From the NCBI GenBank assembly GCA_035079385.1, contig JAVHKY010000001.1:467001-531000 (forward strand): a DNA stretch of 64,000 nucleotides, given 5' to 3'. The notes under the pieces are model-generated. The model was not told where the DNA came from. It searched no databases and worked only from the letters and a program-made list of their open reading frames with translations. The translations under genes and the position numbers were made by a program. Every line of letters starts with the position of its first letter. Within the stretch, counting starts at the first letter, position 1. The DNA comes from Aspidiotus rigidus. Taxonomy: Eukaryota; Arthropoda; Insecta; Hemiptera; Diaspididae. Below are positions 1-12,600 of this stretch, piece after piece.

Positions 1-235
1 TCCGCATAATGCTCCTACGAATAGCTATCCCGTAACTTATTTAAAATCGATCGTTTTCCTACTAAAATTTCCATATCGGAAAAGGGTTTTTCAAGACCGC
101 GGAAGAAGACAATTGTCTGAGGAAAAGTGACTAGGCTATAAGGATCGTTCGCGAACGCTCATTTGTGGTGGTTGGAGAGTTCTGTTCGGATCAACATTCC
201 AGTTTTTTTTTTTTTTTTACGAATTAAGAAGGCTG

Positions 236-249
236 TTTCGCGATTTGAA
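236..249 (+). promoter_or_regulatory. E2F-like TTTCGCGA followed by CHR-like TTTGAA
   Basis: TTTCGCGA lies at 236-243 and TTTGAA at 244-249, directly adjacent. E2F sites and CHR elements (TTYGAA) are the known binding sites of E2F and MuvB/DREAM complexes at cell-cycle promoters, and vertebrate B-Myb is controlled that way. Their presence 290 bp before the Myb start is suggestive, but both motifs are short and could occur by chance. Confidence 0.35.
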
Positions 250-400
250 GAGAAGATATTTATTCATCATCATTTTTCCAAGGTTCCATCCGGTCGTTAA
301 TATTCGGAATCTTCTTTTATTTTTTCCTTCTCATTTTTGACAATATTTGTAATATTTTCATTCTTTTACGACAATACGCGATATTACGTGTGCATTGATG

Positions 401-408
401 TTTCGCGC
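401..408 (+). promoter_or_regulatory. E2F-like site TTTCGCGC
   Basis: This is an exact match to the E2F consensus TTTSSCGC, 129 bp upstream of the Myb ATG and followed by a T-run. Cell-cycle control of Myb by E2F is known in other animals. A role here is inference. Confidence 0.4.
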
Positions 409-488
409 TTTTTTTTCTTCGATGTATTCTTCCGAATAGAATCGGACATCGCGTGTAATTTTAGCTTAATTGGTAAAAGTTTTCGTAC

Positions 489-503
489 ATGAGAGTTGAA
501 TGA
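489..503 (+). other. 4-codon upstream ORF before Myb
   Basis: ATG at 489 is followed by three sense codons and TGA at 501-503, ending 33 nt before the Myb ATG. The TGA is in frame with Myb, so this ORF cannot extend the protein. If it is in the mRNA it could modulate initiation. No evidence of use is visible. Confidence 0.35.
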
Positions 504-536
504 TACACATATAGTTGCGGGAAAAAATCAGTCGTT

Positions 537-601
537 ATGGGTGATTATTCTACCTACTACCGAAAGCAGTCATCTACGATCGCTGCACGTGCTGATACTA
601 C
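537..601 (+). CDS. Myb exon 1 (start codon)
   Basis: ATG 537 is the first Met after the in-frame TGA at 501. The exon encodes 21 codons plus two bases and ends at donor GTAAGT (602). The residual AC joins G17184 to make Thr, matching the phase of the next exon. The residues are a Ser/Thr/Tyr-rich leader, not itself diagnostic. The choice rests on phase, the strong donor and the closed upstream frame. Confidence 0.75.
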
Positions 602-3600
602 GTAAGTAAAATACCCGGCAGAAATACTACACATATTTATAGAGGACTATGGGAAGTGACTCTTTGATTTCTTTTTTGTTGTTTTGATCCTGCATATCGA
701 ATGATTTATAAGTTAGCCTTGAGCAATTGTTTGGAATTTCCACTATAAAATTTTGGAGTTGGACTTCTTTTTTCTCAAAGGTTGAGCCAAAACACAAATG
801 ATTGATCAAGTTTGGTTCAATCATTTGAACGTAACTGGGTAGAATTGAGCGAAAGATGAGCAAAGGCTCTATATGAAACTGCTAACTAATGTAACGATAA
901 GAGCTGGGGGGTGGATGATTGAAAGTTATTTTAAATATCTGTGGTTTAAGGATGTGAGGTGACTAACTCTGTTTGGAATTGAGTGAGAAAAATGAGTTCA
1001 GATCAAGAGATGGGCAACGCGACTTATTTAGCGTTAGAAATACTTCCCCTCGTGGTGGGATTATGGTTTTCCAAACTCTTTTCTCCATTACTTCACCGAG
1101 TGTGAAGTCAGGAATTGGTTATTTGTGCATTCACTCGATTTGTTGTTGGTTCGATCCATAAAAGCTTCGTAGTTACCTGCTTAATTTTCATACAATCCTC
1201 AGTATTTAATTTTCCATTTTTTGTCAGTGAATTAAAAAAAAAATTTCAGTCTATTTACTCGTACTTTCTTATTATTAACTTTTTTCGTCTGTTCGAGAAT
1301 TTTGTCTCGTCGTGAAATTTGAGTAGGTTTAGCTTTCTTCTTCACCCACCCATTCAACTTCATCAATCCACAACGAGAATTGTTCGAAGAATAAACGTTT
1401 ATAATTATTCAAGATGTCCCGTTATACGGCAGCTGATGTTGAGCGTATCGGAATAAGAAGTTCACCTATTCCGTGTCTTGAATTGAAAGTAGCTGCCGAC
1501 AGTTGTTACCCGGTGTATCGCGGCGGAGATGCACGGCAATATCTTACCATCTTTTATTTAGAGAAAACATTTCGAATTTACCGATAGATGGTCATATATA
1601 AGCACATTTCGTAATTTTTTTCGATCACAAAATCCTAGACAAGAAAATTGCCTCATTTTTGGGCTAGCTATTCATTCTTTCAGTACGCATCGTCAAGAGC
1701 GAATATTTTTCGAAATTTTTAAACTTCGGAAAGAGATTTTTTTATTTCGATTATTGTATTTTGTGTTCAGATGTAATTAAGAAGACATTGAGATTTTCTC
1801 GCTCTGAATATTTTACACTTTGTAGTATCTTCTAACATTTAGCTGCAGTTGAAATTGTTGCGGCAAGGTCACTCAGGTGGCTCTTTGTCCTCGTTTGAAT
1901 CAGTTATAAAATGAAAAAGTCTATAGATTTCTAATAGTTCGTGGCTATCGGATCGAGTTTTTTTACCCAAGAGAACCAGTGTTTGTCCGCGGTCTCTTTG
2001 AATCCTCGAATCGTTGGTTGTGTGAGTCAACATTTCGAAACATGATGTACTGTACGACACTACATGCATAAACTGAGTTAATTTCTGTAATCTAATGTGG
2101 AAGTTTTATTTCAGGAGACAACGATACTTGAATAACTATTTGATAAAGTCTAGTGTGTTGAAAAAGGGCGAAACATGAGGGTTTCCCAAGGCAGGTGGAA
2201 GTCGTATTCTAGCGGTAGTCTACATCTTACAACTGACGTTCAAGAATACGTGCAGATGCAAATTATAGATTAGTAAAAGACAGAGAAAGAATAGTAAGAG
2301 AAAGAGATAGCGACTGTAAAAACTAAATTAGAAGTTGTAAACTTACCTCTTTCCTGTGGCAAAATTATCTCTTGAAGGTAGTGAATATCTTGTATTTGTG
2401 TACATTAACAAGAAAACACTTCACGTATTTTTCATTTCTGTCCAATACAAACGATAGTATTTTTTGAATGATATTATGAATTTTGCGACAAAATTAATGA
2501 GAGTTTGTTACCTTTCCTGCATTTTCAATGATAGACAAAATGCATTTCAATATTTGGCGTTTTTGGCTAGAAACCGCATATCTTATGGCATCGTAACAGA
2601 TGTAGGCTTGCAAGAGTTGTGTAATTTAGTGTGTCCGTATGGAAAATCGTAGATACTCTAATTCTAGCTTTAAAATGAAAGAAATAGAAAAAAAAAAAAG
2701 AAGAATAGATAAAGAAATGAAGATGAATTGGAAGATGAAGAATGATAGAATTATAATGAGTATCATGGATAGAGATAGCAAGAGCGAAGGAAGTGAAAAG
2801 AACATCGAAGAAATTCAAAAATTAGTATGGTAAGTGTTGACTCAATGATTGAAGATTGACCATGAAATAGGAAAGAGTACTGGCGGCCCAATTATTTCGA
2901 CCTGCCCTTTTCCTCTTCATTGATGGAGTTCACAAGTTGTAATTTTGAGCTTTGCTTTTCTCCATAAGTATCTAATGTATGGTTAGTTGTTATTTAGGTA
3001 GGTACTTTTTCTGTACGGGAGAAAAGGCGCTTCTTTTAACATCATATGTCCTTCAACACCCTCACTCTACTTTAAAGTTGGAAAAATGGCGATTCACCTC
3101 AAAATATTGGAATGAAACCTCGATTCACTCGGAGAAAACGAAATATGTAGTCTGCCAAAGAGAAAAATATCACAATTAGGTAAAACTACAAATGAACTTT
3201 AGGGGATTTTATTAGTTTGGCTCAAAGCTTCTTAGTGCAAGGTAATTTTGGTAGCTTCATGGCTCGGCGTAACTGAATACAATGTGAAATGAACCCTTTT
3301 TAGCCAAACCCAACCAAGCGCTATAATAACGATCTGGCGAAAAGAAGAATCTCCACTTAACATTTCTTTAGATAGTTATCATGTCGCTTGGTTGGGTTTG
3401 GCTAAATAGGGTCCAAATACACTGTAAGTAATTGCGGAGTTTGGATTAAATTCTTTCGGTATGAGAACTAAGAGGGAAGGAAAAAATGAACGAATTTCAA
3501 AAATCAATTGAGAGTTATGATTCTCCTTTTTTTTTTTTTTTGGTAAAAAAGCCGGAGTTTGTTTCCTTTTTTTAATCGTAAATAAAAATGTTTATTCTAA

Positions 3601-6600
3601 GAAGAGAGGGACGTGTACAAATTTTCATATTTCTAAAAAAATTTAAGGGACCGTACTTCTTTTGTACAAAGGATAGCGAGTCAATTGTGAAATGATCGGG
3701 GGTATAAATTGAGAGTAGTTGTCTTGATTTCCTCGTCGCCCTAAACCAAAAGGGTGCGCACCCGAGATTTAACAAAGAGGGATGGGAGTTATTAATATAT
3801 CCTGAAAGGGATTTATCACGCGATGGAAAAAGCATACATGAAGGCATGAAATTACAAACCATTGTTAGTTATGGAAGGAGTAAAAAGCTTTGGACAGAAA
3901 ATAATATTGAATTCAGAATGAATTCTAGAGAAACCGAGTTTACAACTGTGTATGATTGTTGTGCGTCAAGTTTGAGATACGAAAAATAGTTCGGTATTTT
4001 GATAATTTGTGTAAACTTTTATACTTCCTTTATTGCCGTTAATATCAATTAAATATTTTCGTCATCGTTGTCTTCACTGACATCGTTCGAAATCCAGCAA
4101 TGAAGTTGCAGACTTACACCCGGTATACACCCATGCAGCATGAAATGTTTTGTCATTTTACCGCAAGACTAGCTCCGTTAAACTGAATGGCGTTGTGATG
4201 ATAAGTGCCGATTCGCAGAAGCTGCGGGCAGAACCCCGTTCGTTTTGCATCGTTGAATTCGTTTCGGTGCTTGACAAAACTACCCCATCGTCGACGTAGA
4301 ACTTGCGGACTTTTGAACCACCCTGTAGGTATCGAGTTTCAGCTGTTGTTCAAGTCAGTTTGCGGGACATACGTGAACTGAGTCAATGAGGGAACAGGCG
4401 TCAAAATTTTCGGAGTAATTTTTGTACTTCATTCTAGATTAATGTACTGTAATGTTGAAGATGTAGGCAAAGAAGAGTGCATTGTAGGGCTTATCTGTTT
4501 TCAATTTAAAATTAGAGATGAGATGACCGTTTATATTACACATACTTTAATGTTTCTTTATGTGTCGATAATGATGAAGAAGCTGATGCTGATCGTTACT
4601 GATGGAAACCGGTTATAATACCTCAATCGCAATACAATTCCTCAACTTACTTCCTCCTATTTTCCTAATAGATTTGAACGTACGCAGTAACATGTGTAGA
4701 ATGGAGGTATCCAGTGGAATTTCAGAAGAAGAGGTTGGAAGTAAATTTTTTCGACTTTCAACAGTATGAGGACAATATAAGCAAACGATATGCAGCATAA
4801 TGTCTAGGGCTTCATGACGTTTTTTCCGTCGAGACCTTGCTGTGACACTGGCAGAGAAAGTTCCAAGTTATAGCTGGTATCAGCAGGGTGTGGGGGAGGG
4901 GACTAATAAGTCTGTGCAGATCTTGGAAACTTCTGAATCATTTTTGTTCGTTATGAAGAGTATCTCAGGTGAATAATTTTTTTCAATTTTAAGAATATTC
5001 ATTTAGCCACTTGTAGTGAATGATAGACATTTTAAGTCTGTTTCCGACACACTAAAGCTGTGGCAGGGTTTCGGATGAGTCGATAGGAATATTTTCAAGT
5101 CATCTTTGTGAAATATATAAGCGGACGAAAAAAATATGTATCTCCACAATACGAATAAATGACAAAAAAATAATAGAAAATAACGGCATTTAAAAAAAAA
5201 AAACGCCCGTCGGATGTTAAGAGTAAACAACGAAAAAAATGTAATACCGAAATAATTTCATAATGTAATTTACCCCGAACTTGTGACCTATTTTCAAGAG
5301 CAATCGCTCCATTAGAACAGTGAATGGTATGTGGGAGCATGTCTTGGCTATCCCTCCACAAACAACAGTCTTGAAGCTACAAATGCGTCGATTAAAGGTG
5401 AGCATACATTAAGAGAGCGGCTAGCAGTCGACCAATTCCTGCAACAATGTATCCGATTTGTTGATTAAATGGTCCACCAATCGGGATCTCGAATGCGTCA
5501 ATTGTGTACCTTTCGCAAAGGAACTTGTTGTGCCATTGAAGTTGTGGACCACCGCGTAACAGTGGGCTCGGGAAAATAGAAAAGTGTTATGACAAGACTT
5601 GCAAAATGGTTCAGTACAATTTTAACGAAACGAGGCCGTCCACAAAAGGCTAAGCCCGCCTTATTAACACACTCAATAATTTCTTTTATTCTTTCTTCTT
5701 CTTCTTCTTCATCTTTTTTTTTTTTTTTTTTTTTTTGTTCGGCGTTTATTCAAGCGTGTCCATTCTAATGTTCTTTGTATAACTCCCATCGTTCAATTTT
5801 TTTCATTTCGTTCTAAATTTTGTTGATCTAAGATGAGATCTGTAACGATGATGTATTTCCACTTTTTTAAATGCATGCCGTTATCTTATACTCAAGTCTT
5901 TTGTACCTAACTAATTTTTCAAGAAGAGAGCTCCTAGTGAAATTTTAGAGGAAGGGGTCGAAGGTGTATAAAAATACCCATCAAAAATTGAGGACGACTC
6001 ATTTGATCGATTTGATGGGTAGGTCTACATTTTTATATAAATTTTCTTCTCTTTTTTCTTTCATATAAAAATCCCTCAATTTGTTATAAGTGCGATTCAA
6101 AGGATTCAAACAATTTCTCGTATTGACGTAGCGAAAAATCACAGGTATCGTCTTTGAGTATTGAAGATAATTTTAGGATCTTTTCAAATCTATTGTTCAC
6201 GTTTCACGGATAATTTGTTAACACGAACGTCCATCAATTTGTGAAAATTATCTAAAATATCATATTTCCCCCTGGTTCGTTGACCATACAAAAGAAAACA
6301 AAAAAAAGATTGTTCAAAATTGAATAATTGAATATTCCGAATTAAGATTAAACGTATCAAAATGTGAACGTGATTTCCTTTCTCTATCGGTTTTATGAAG
6401 GAGATAGCGAATTAACTCTTTTTAGTTTTCATCTGGAGCGCTTGTACGAGGTGTCGATGTCATGAAGCAACTTGACTGGATTGCGACTTGTTGAGAGAAT
6501 CTGTGACATATGATGATGAGGACCACTTCACAACAGTTGGAATGTCGGTGCGTGGTCTTATTCGAGGGGTCGGCTGTCCGTCAGTTCTTCTCGATGACCA

Positions 6601-9600
6601 GAACCTTTCATCTCTTTTTCTTAATTATATCTTGTTCATTGCTAGAATGTTACAGCTCTCTAGTCTCCGCATCTTTTGGTACCAAATAAACATGGTAGGT
6701 ATCTTGTGCCCGCCTCTTCTCAAAATTATTAAGCGCGACGCGGTGTGACGAAATTCCAGTTTTGAAAGTGAAGAAGACTTTCCCTAGATTCACGGGGTCG
6801 CAGTTTACCTGCTCTCGTGATTATTAGCATTTAAAAAGCGTCGCTTTTGAAAAAGTAAGAACCACGTTTACTGTTTTCTTCGCACCCAGTCGCGTTTGAA
6901 TAAAGAGTTTACGCAATAAATTTCATCAGGTAACGAGAGAGGACCGTAGGAAGAGAAAAATATTCTCACGAAGGTTCGTGTACTGTACGTTCGCGGCTGA
7001 TGTTACGTTTCGCTTTAGGGATCGCGATCTAATGAAACGATCTTCTGAGGGTGTTTGTTTTCCGTATTCATCACGCCTGATTCTAATAGTTTTAACAGAC
7101 GCAAGAGTGAAAGAGGAATAATCATCCGATCTCTTCGAGACCGTCGAGCCGTAATTTCTGCTAAATGAATGTGAATTGACGCCAGAAAAACTTGCGGACG
7201 ATCATGATTTTTGATAGCTGATGGAATATGTATAGGCAGCTGCAGTTGTGTTGTGTATTCTTGACGAAAAATGCGAGAAGTTGCTATGTGTTCGTGTGTA
7301 CAGTGAAGTGGAGTGAATCGGATGTATGTCAGAGGGTGCAGTTCGAAAAGCATTCGGTAGGAACGAATGATGATTATACTGTTGTATACGTTTGTATAGA
7401 GCGTTTTTTCAGTTTCGTTCTCAAGATGTCATATTGACCCATTGAGCTCACTGGTCTAAGTGAATGCTTTATTTGTGGGGAATTTTGCTGAAAGCGAAAA
7501 ATAGATCAATTTATCAAGACATTACTAGCCCATATTGATTTCTCGAGAAAAGCACGATTTATTCATTGAAAATAAACTTGGATTTGATATCATCGTTAGT
7601 ATATCGTCAATTGGATTCAAGCTAATTTTGACTGCGAGTCGACGAAAAATGGTTGGGGGGGGGGGGGAGATTTTTCATGACGGCCTGTTATGATAGTTAC
7701 AATTTTGCGTCCATTTCTGGTGTTATACATTTCAGTGTCAACTTTGAATGTACCTAGATCTTGGATCCATTTTACATTATTCACCTAAAAATGAATCAAA
7801 ATCGCGTGAATTTCTGAATGCCTACACAGCCTGCAAGGAACTCAAAAATGGGGTTGAAAATCAGTTGATTTTCAGTCGTGGCCATTTGGTTTCAAAACTT
7901 ATGTGCACATCATGACCGTCTGAGCACTGGCGTTACGAATGATAGTATGTAATACAGTAATTGCATTTCTAGCTGCGAGTAGTAAAGTTACCGCGCAGAA
8001 GGAATATTGAAGTCTAGCAAGCAGTTGGAAAGGAGGGAATCGAACTTCAATCGCCAAATTAATCAAAATGAAGGCGACGAGTGTGTACAATCGATTCAAA
8101 GTTTGAATCGATAATTCCGACGTGAATTTGAAGTCGATTCAAAATGAACGAACTTACGTTTTTATATTTTAAGAATACTGGATATCGACGAAATGCATAC
8201 AGACGATGTCCATTTTGTCCGCTCTTGAGCTCTCTAAAAGTATCAGGAGAGGTTGATTAAAAATTGACCTTGTTTTATTTTTCGAAAGTGGAAGAGGAGA
8301 TGAGGTTAGAATTTGCATGTTCTAAATTTTTACCTTCTGATGGCATTATGGGGCAGGCGTTGTCTTGACTTACTTGACCCTTTTGGCGAGGAATTTTGAA
8401 TTCTGAGCCAATATATACTGCCTGCGAGCGGTTAGTTGGCGGCTGTCGTTTACGTTGGTCATTTACACGCACGCGTTGTTATTGCTAATAGTATATGCGG
8501 ACCCTGTGCGCTAAGCGCTCACTAATCGCTCACGGACTGTAACTTTATACGTCGATACTAGCCTAAAAAGCCTCTTTTAACAGGGAACCTGTTCTATGGG
8601 TGGCTTTTTGAAAATTTTGGAAAAAACTTGGAAAAATTTCGACTCTCAAACCCCTTCCTATTTCTAAGTTCCCCTCCTATCATATATAGCTCGGAGGTCA
8701 GAATTTTAACAGGGAACCTGTTTTATGGGGGATTTTTGAGAAATTTGCCGTGCGCCGTCCGCCGTCCAGCAAAAAACTTGGAAAAAATTTCGAATCTCGA
8801 GGCCATATAATTATGATAGGAGGGGGACTTAGAACAATTTTGACTATCGAGTTATACATGATAGGAGAGGAACTTGGAAAAATTTCGACTCTCAAGCTAT
8901 GTGTGATGGGAGGGGGACTTGGAAAAATTTAGTTGCTCGAGCTATATATGATAGGGGGGAGGGGACATAAAAAGATTTCGACTATCGCGCTATATATGAT
9001 GATAGGAGAGGGACTGGAAAAATTCCGACTCTCGGCTATATCAGCTATATGTGATGGGAGAGGGAGATGGAAAACTTTCGACTCTCATATGAGGGGGACT
9101 TGGAAAAAATTTCGACTCTCGAGCTATATAATTATGATAGGAGGGGGACTTGAAAGAATTTGGACTATCGAGCTATATATGATATGAGAGGGACTTGGAA
9201 AAATTTCAATTCTCGAGCTAGCTCGAGATTCGAAAAAAATTTAGACTCTCAAACTATAGTAGGTCTAGGCCTTCTTTATACTAGCTTTATCTAGGTCTAG
9301 GCTTCCTTGAATTTTCAATACCGAATCCCATTTGACTCATAAAACAGGTTCCCTGCATTCCTCGCTTAACTTCATTAAGGAAGCCGTCATTTTAGCACAT
9401 AGTTTAGGCTAAGATTCTGGAAGCTTAGGTCTCACAAAAGTACATGTTAAATTAAGGCTCTGCAGGCTTATGCCATACATGAATAGATTAGATAGGCTAG
9501 CTCAATTGGTCTAATCCTAGTATCAGTAGTATGTAAATGCTAGTTCAAGTGATACAATTTATCTTTCTCTACTTGGTAAGATGAATTGGTGTGTGCTGGA

Positions 9601-12600
9601 CTATAGAATCTTGAAGTAAGGAGGGTGTGCTCAGTTAAAATGGGACGATTTATCTGATTGCGTCATAAAGTGGGCAGCTTGCAGTGTTATCAGATCCTCT
9701 TAAGGCACAGAGTTCTGACCCGAGCTACATATGTTACAACTTCTTGGAAAATCAGGCTAAGGGTTAAAAAAGTCATATTGAGATATTTAAAAAAAAAAGT
9801 GAAAAAAATCCATGTTTTTCTACTCTCAACTTTGAACTGCTGTAACCCAATAAATTTGAAGATTTGTTCAGCTAGTAACTCTACTTTTTAAAAAAATTTT
9901 ATCCCTAAAGCCAGTTTTCTGAGAAGTCCTCATGTATGGAACAGCGTTTTTCAGCCAGTGTGCCGCAAGATTTTGACAGAAGACAAAATTCTACACGAAC
10001 TAAAAGAGATGATGGTCAATTTGTTTTTGCTCGAAAAATTAATTAGATGGACTATTTTACCAAAGTATTCCAGCGCATGAATTATACCAACTCTAGTTAT
10101 AACTTCTCAAACTTGATTCAGAACCTTCACTGACTTCACGGTTGAGAATGAAAATATTTCTGCAAAGTGATAAAAAATAATATACAGCAGGTATCATGTC
10201 TCCTCATAAATTTTGGATTTATGAAACCCCTGCAGGGGAGGGGAATTGTAGGTGTTGGAATTGGAGTTGGTCAAAGCTGAGGACTTTCCGTAACCACAAG
10301 TTTGACAAAAGAGAACTAAAGCTTCATAAGGCCACCTTGCACGGCCATAAATTTTGGAATTATGGGAAGAAGGTCATCAGGGACACGAAACATATCAAAA
10401 CGCAAAAAGATTTTAGATAAAATTTGCAGTATTGGAAATGCTATGCCGCAGGAAGATGAATGTGTCGCGATATAAGAAAAGTTGACAAACACTACTATAG
10501 GGGAAGCAGCTAGAAAAATGCGTGACGTCATCAAGGGAACTTCATTATCTTCATGATATTTTAGTGGCCCTTAAACTCTCCGTTTTTTGTACAAGAAGTT
10601 GGTGGAAAAAAAAATTATCGTGGGTACTCATATTGAGTGTGATGAAGTGTAAGTAGAGCACTGAAAATAGAAGATCTCAGGGGTGCATTTCTATTTTATT
10701 ATATAGCTTACAAGTTACCCCATTATCGAACAAGGCCCTCAACATCAGTTTTTATGTTGTAACATTGTGATCTGATTGGCTACAAAAATACTGAATCGCG
10801 ATTGGTTGATTCGCCTATGTATTTTGTTTCTATTGGCCACAAGATTTGCCATCATCCTATTGGTCGGTTCTGTTCTTCATGTCTTGTTCAATTACCAAGC
10901 TGAATAATCTTTCCCTGTCAAACGTGATCACTATGATCAAGAGGCTAGCTTTTCTCATTTTTGCCTTTGCAGTTTCCATCTATTCCCAGGGTTTTCTTCT
11001 CTTCATGGGGTTTTCTATCCATTTATGACTTTGAGTATTCATTCACCATTGTGCTGTTGTTCAAGGTAGTGTTTGTCAAACAGTGAATTGCCATCTTCTT
11101 TTTTCCTCAATATTCGTGTTTCTTTCTTGTCATGTCAAACTTTCCTTCAGTCTCATCAATGTAGATGCCTTCGCACCATTTGTAACTGAGCTTGTACACT
11201 CCGCTCAAACATTCATTGTCCTTTTCTTCTGTCTGGTCGTTGCTTATCCTTATGACCATAGACGGGTTGTTATAATATGAACACCCAGTTATTGACTTGG
11301 CCCGGTAAATGCATCGTTGTAAACTTACGTCGAGTCAAAAGTGAAGAATATCACGCAGGTATTGTGCAAGATTGAAAATTGTTAATTTAGTCAGAAAGAC
11401 TTTGGTGAATTTAGTAAATAAGAATCTTCGAATCATAATGACGAGAGAATGTTAGTAAGGGTACGAGGTCGAAGTTCGTTCTTGAGAGTTTGTGGATTAA
11501 TTTCATATCGAAAAACACCAAAATAAAGAATATTTCCGAAGTGTATTTTGTCATTGTATGGCTCGTTATTTTTTACGAAGAAGCGTAAACGGAAACAGGA
11601 TGCGTATAAGGAGAGATGAAACTGGTTTTATATAATGCGTTATTAATTAAGCATCACCAAATATACGACAACGTGAAAATAATCCTCGTAGAAATCAATT
11701 AAATCTAAAAAACTTCCTCGAAGTTCTTCAAAATGAATATAATTACTCCGCTTTTTCCACCTTTCATCTTCGCTTCCTCTTCTGTCCGATGCTTTGTACG
11801 GGTGAATTCGTCGGCTAAAATTTACGTGTACAGTAAAAAGATTACATTTTTGTTCTGTATACGCTCAACTTGGGGACCGTCTACCATATATCCGGTAAGA
11901 AGATTTTCAACATACACACCCTCGGCTATTGTCTTATGAACGATGTGCGGCATACAAAACTGAAATCAAGTCCAATTTTTACACCTTTATCTGTTCGAAA
12001 CGGAAGCTACCAATTTCGTAGTCATCGAAGTACTTTTCGACTTCGAAAAAAAATTCTAAAAGAGCGGAACCTAAAACGAAACAGAAAATGCATTCTACCA
12101 TCAGAATTTCTATTACATTTTTTCTTTCATAATTATCGGACTGTTATTTAGAATTGTTTTTTTCCTCCTTAGTAACATATAATCATTGTCAAATTAATGG
12201 GGAGGAACACACGTACTTTTTCAGACAGAGAAAACGTGAGGTGATCGTATCGCAGACAAAAAAAATATTAAAGTCACCAGTTTTGCTGTCACAAGATCAT
12301 AACCATAACCTACAGTTTGTACGATGTGCACGCGTATTTCTATTATTGTTGAGCGAACATCGGAACGAGGGTGGTTTCGATCATCGAGCACGCGCCAAGA
12401 ATTTCGTACAGACTTCTGTTCAGAATAGTGTCGCTGATCTTCTTATTCGGACGCAATCACCGTCCGCAATACTTGCTGTATTTCATTCTAAATTCTTTTC
12501 AAATCTTATTCAAAAATTTTGTAGTACATTCTTAGGATTTGGATGTCGACCTTCTGCTTTTCATTAGCCTTAAAGGCATGATTGTGTAGTCTATGACTAA

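Larger units (their letters stand above)
1..536 (+). promoter_or_regulatory. 5' flank and probable 5' UTR of Myb
   Basis: This is non-coding sequence directly upstream of the Myb start codon. It is T-rich and has no obvious TATA box. It contains two E2F-like motifs, a CHR-like TTTGAA and a very short uORF, each listed separately. An in-frame TGA at 501-503 closes the reading frame, so translation should start at ATG 537. The transcription start site cannot be placed from sequence. Confidence 0.5.

Noticed and set aside
12154..12567. 137-codon plus-strand frame in Myb intron 1
   Set aside because: No recognisable domain, and its 3' part overlaps the degenerate 180-bp repeat.
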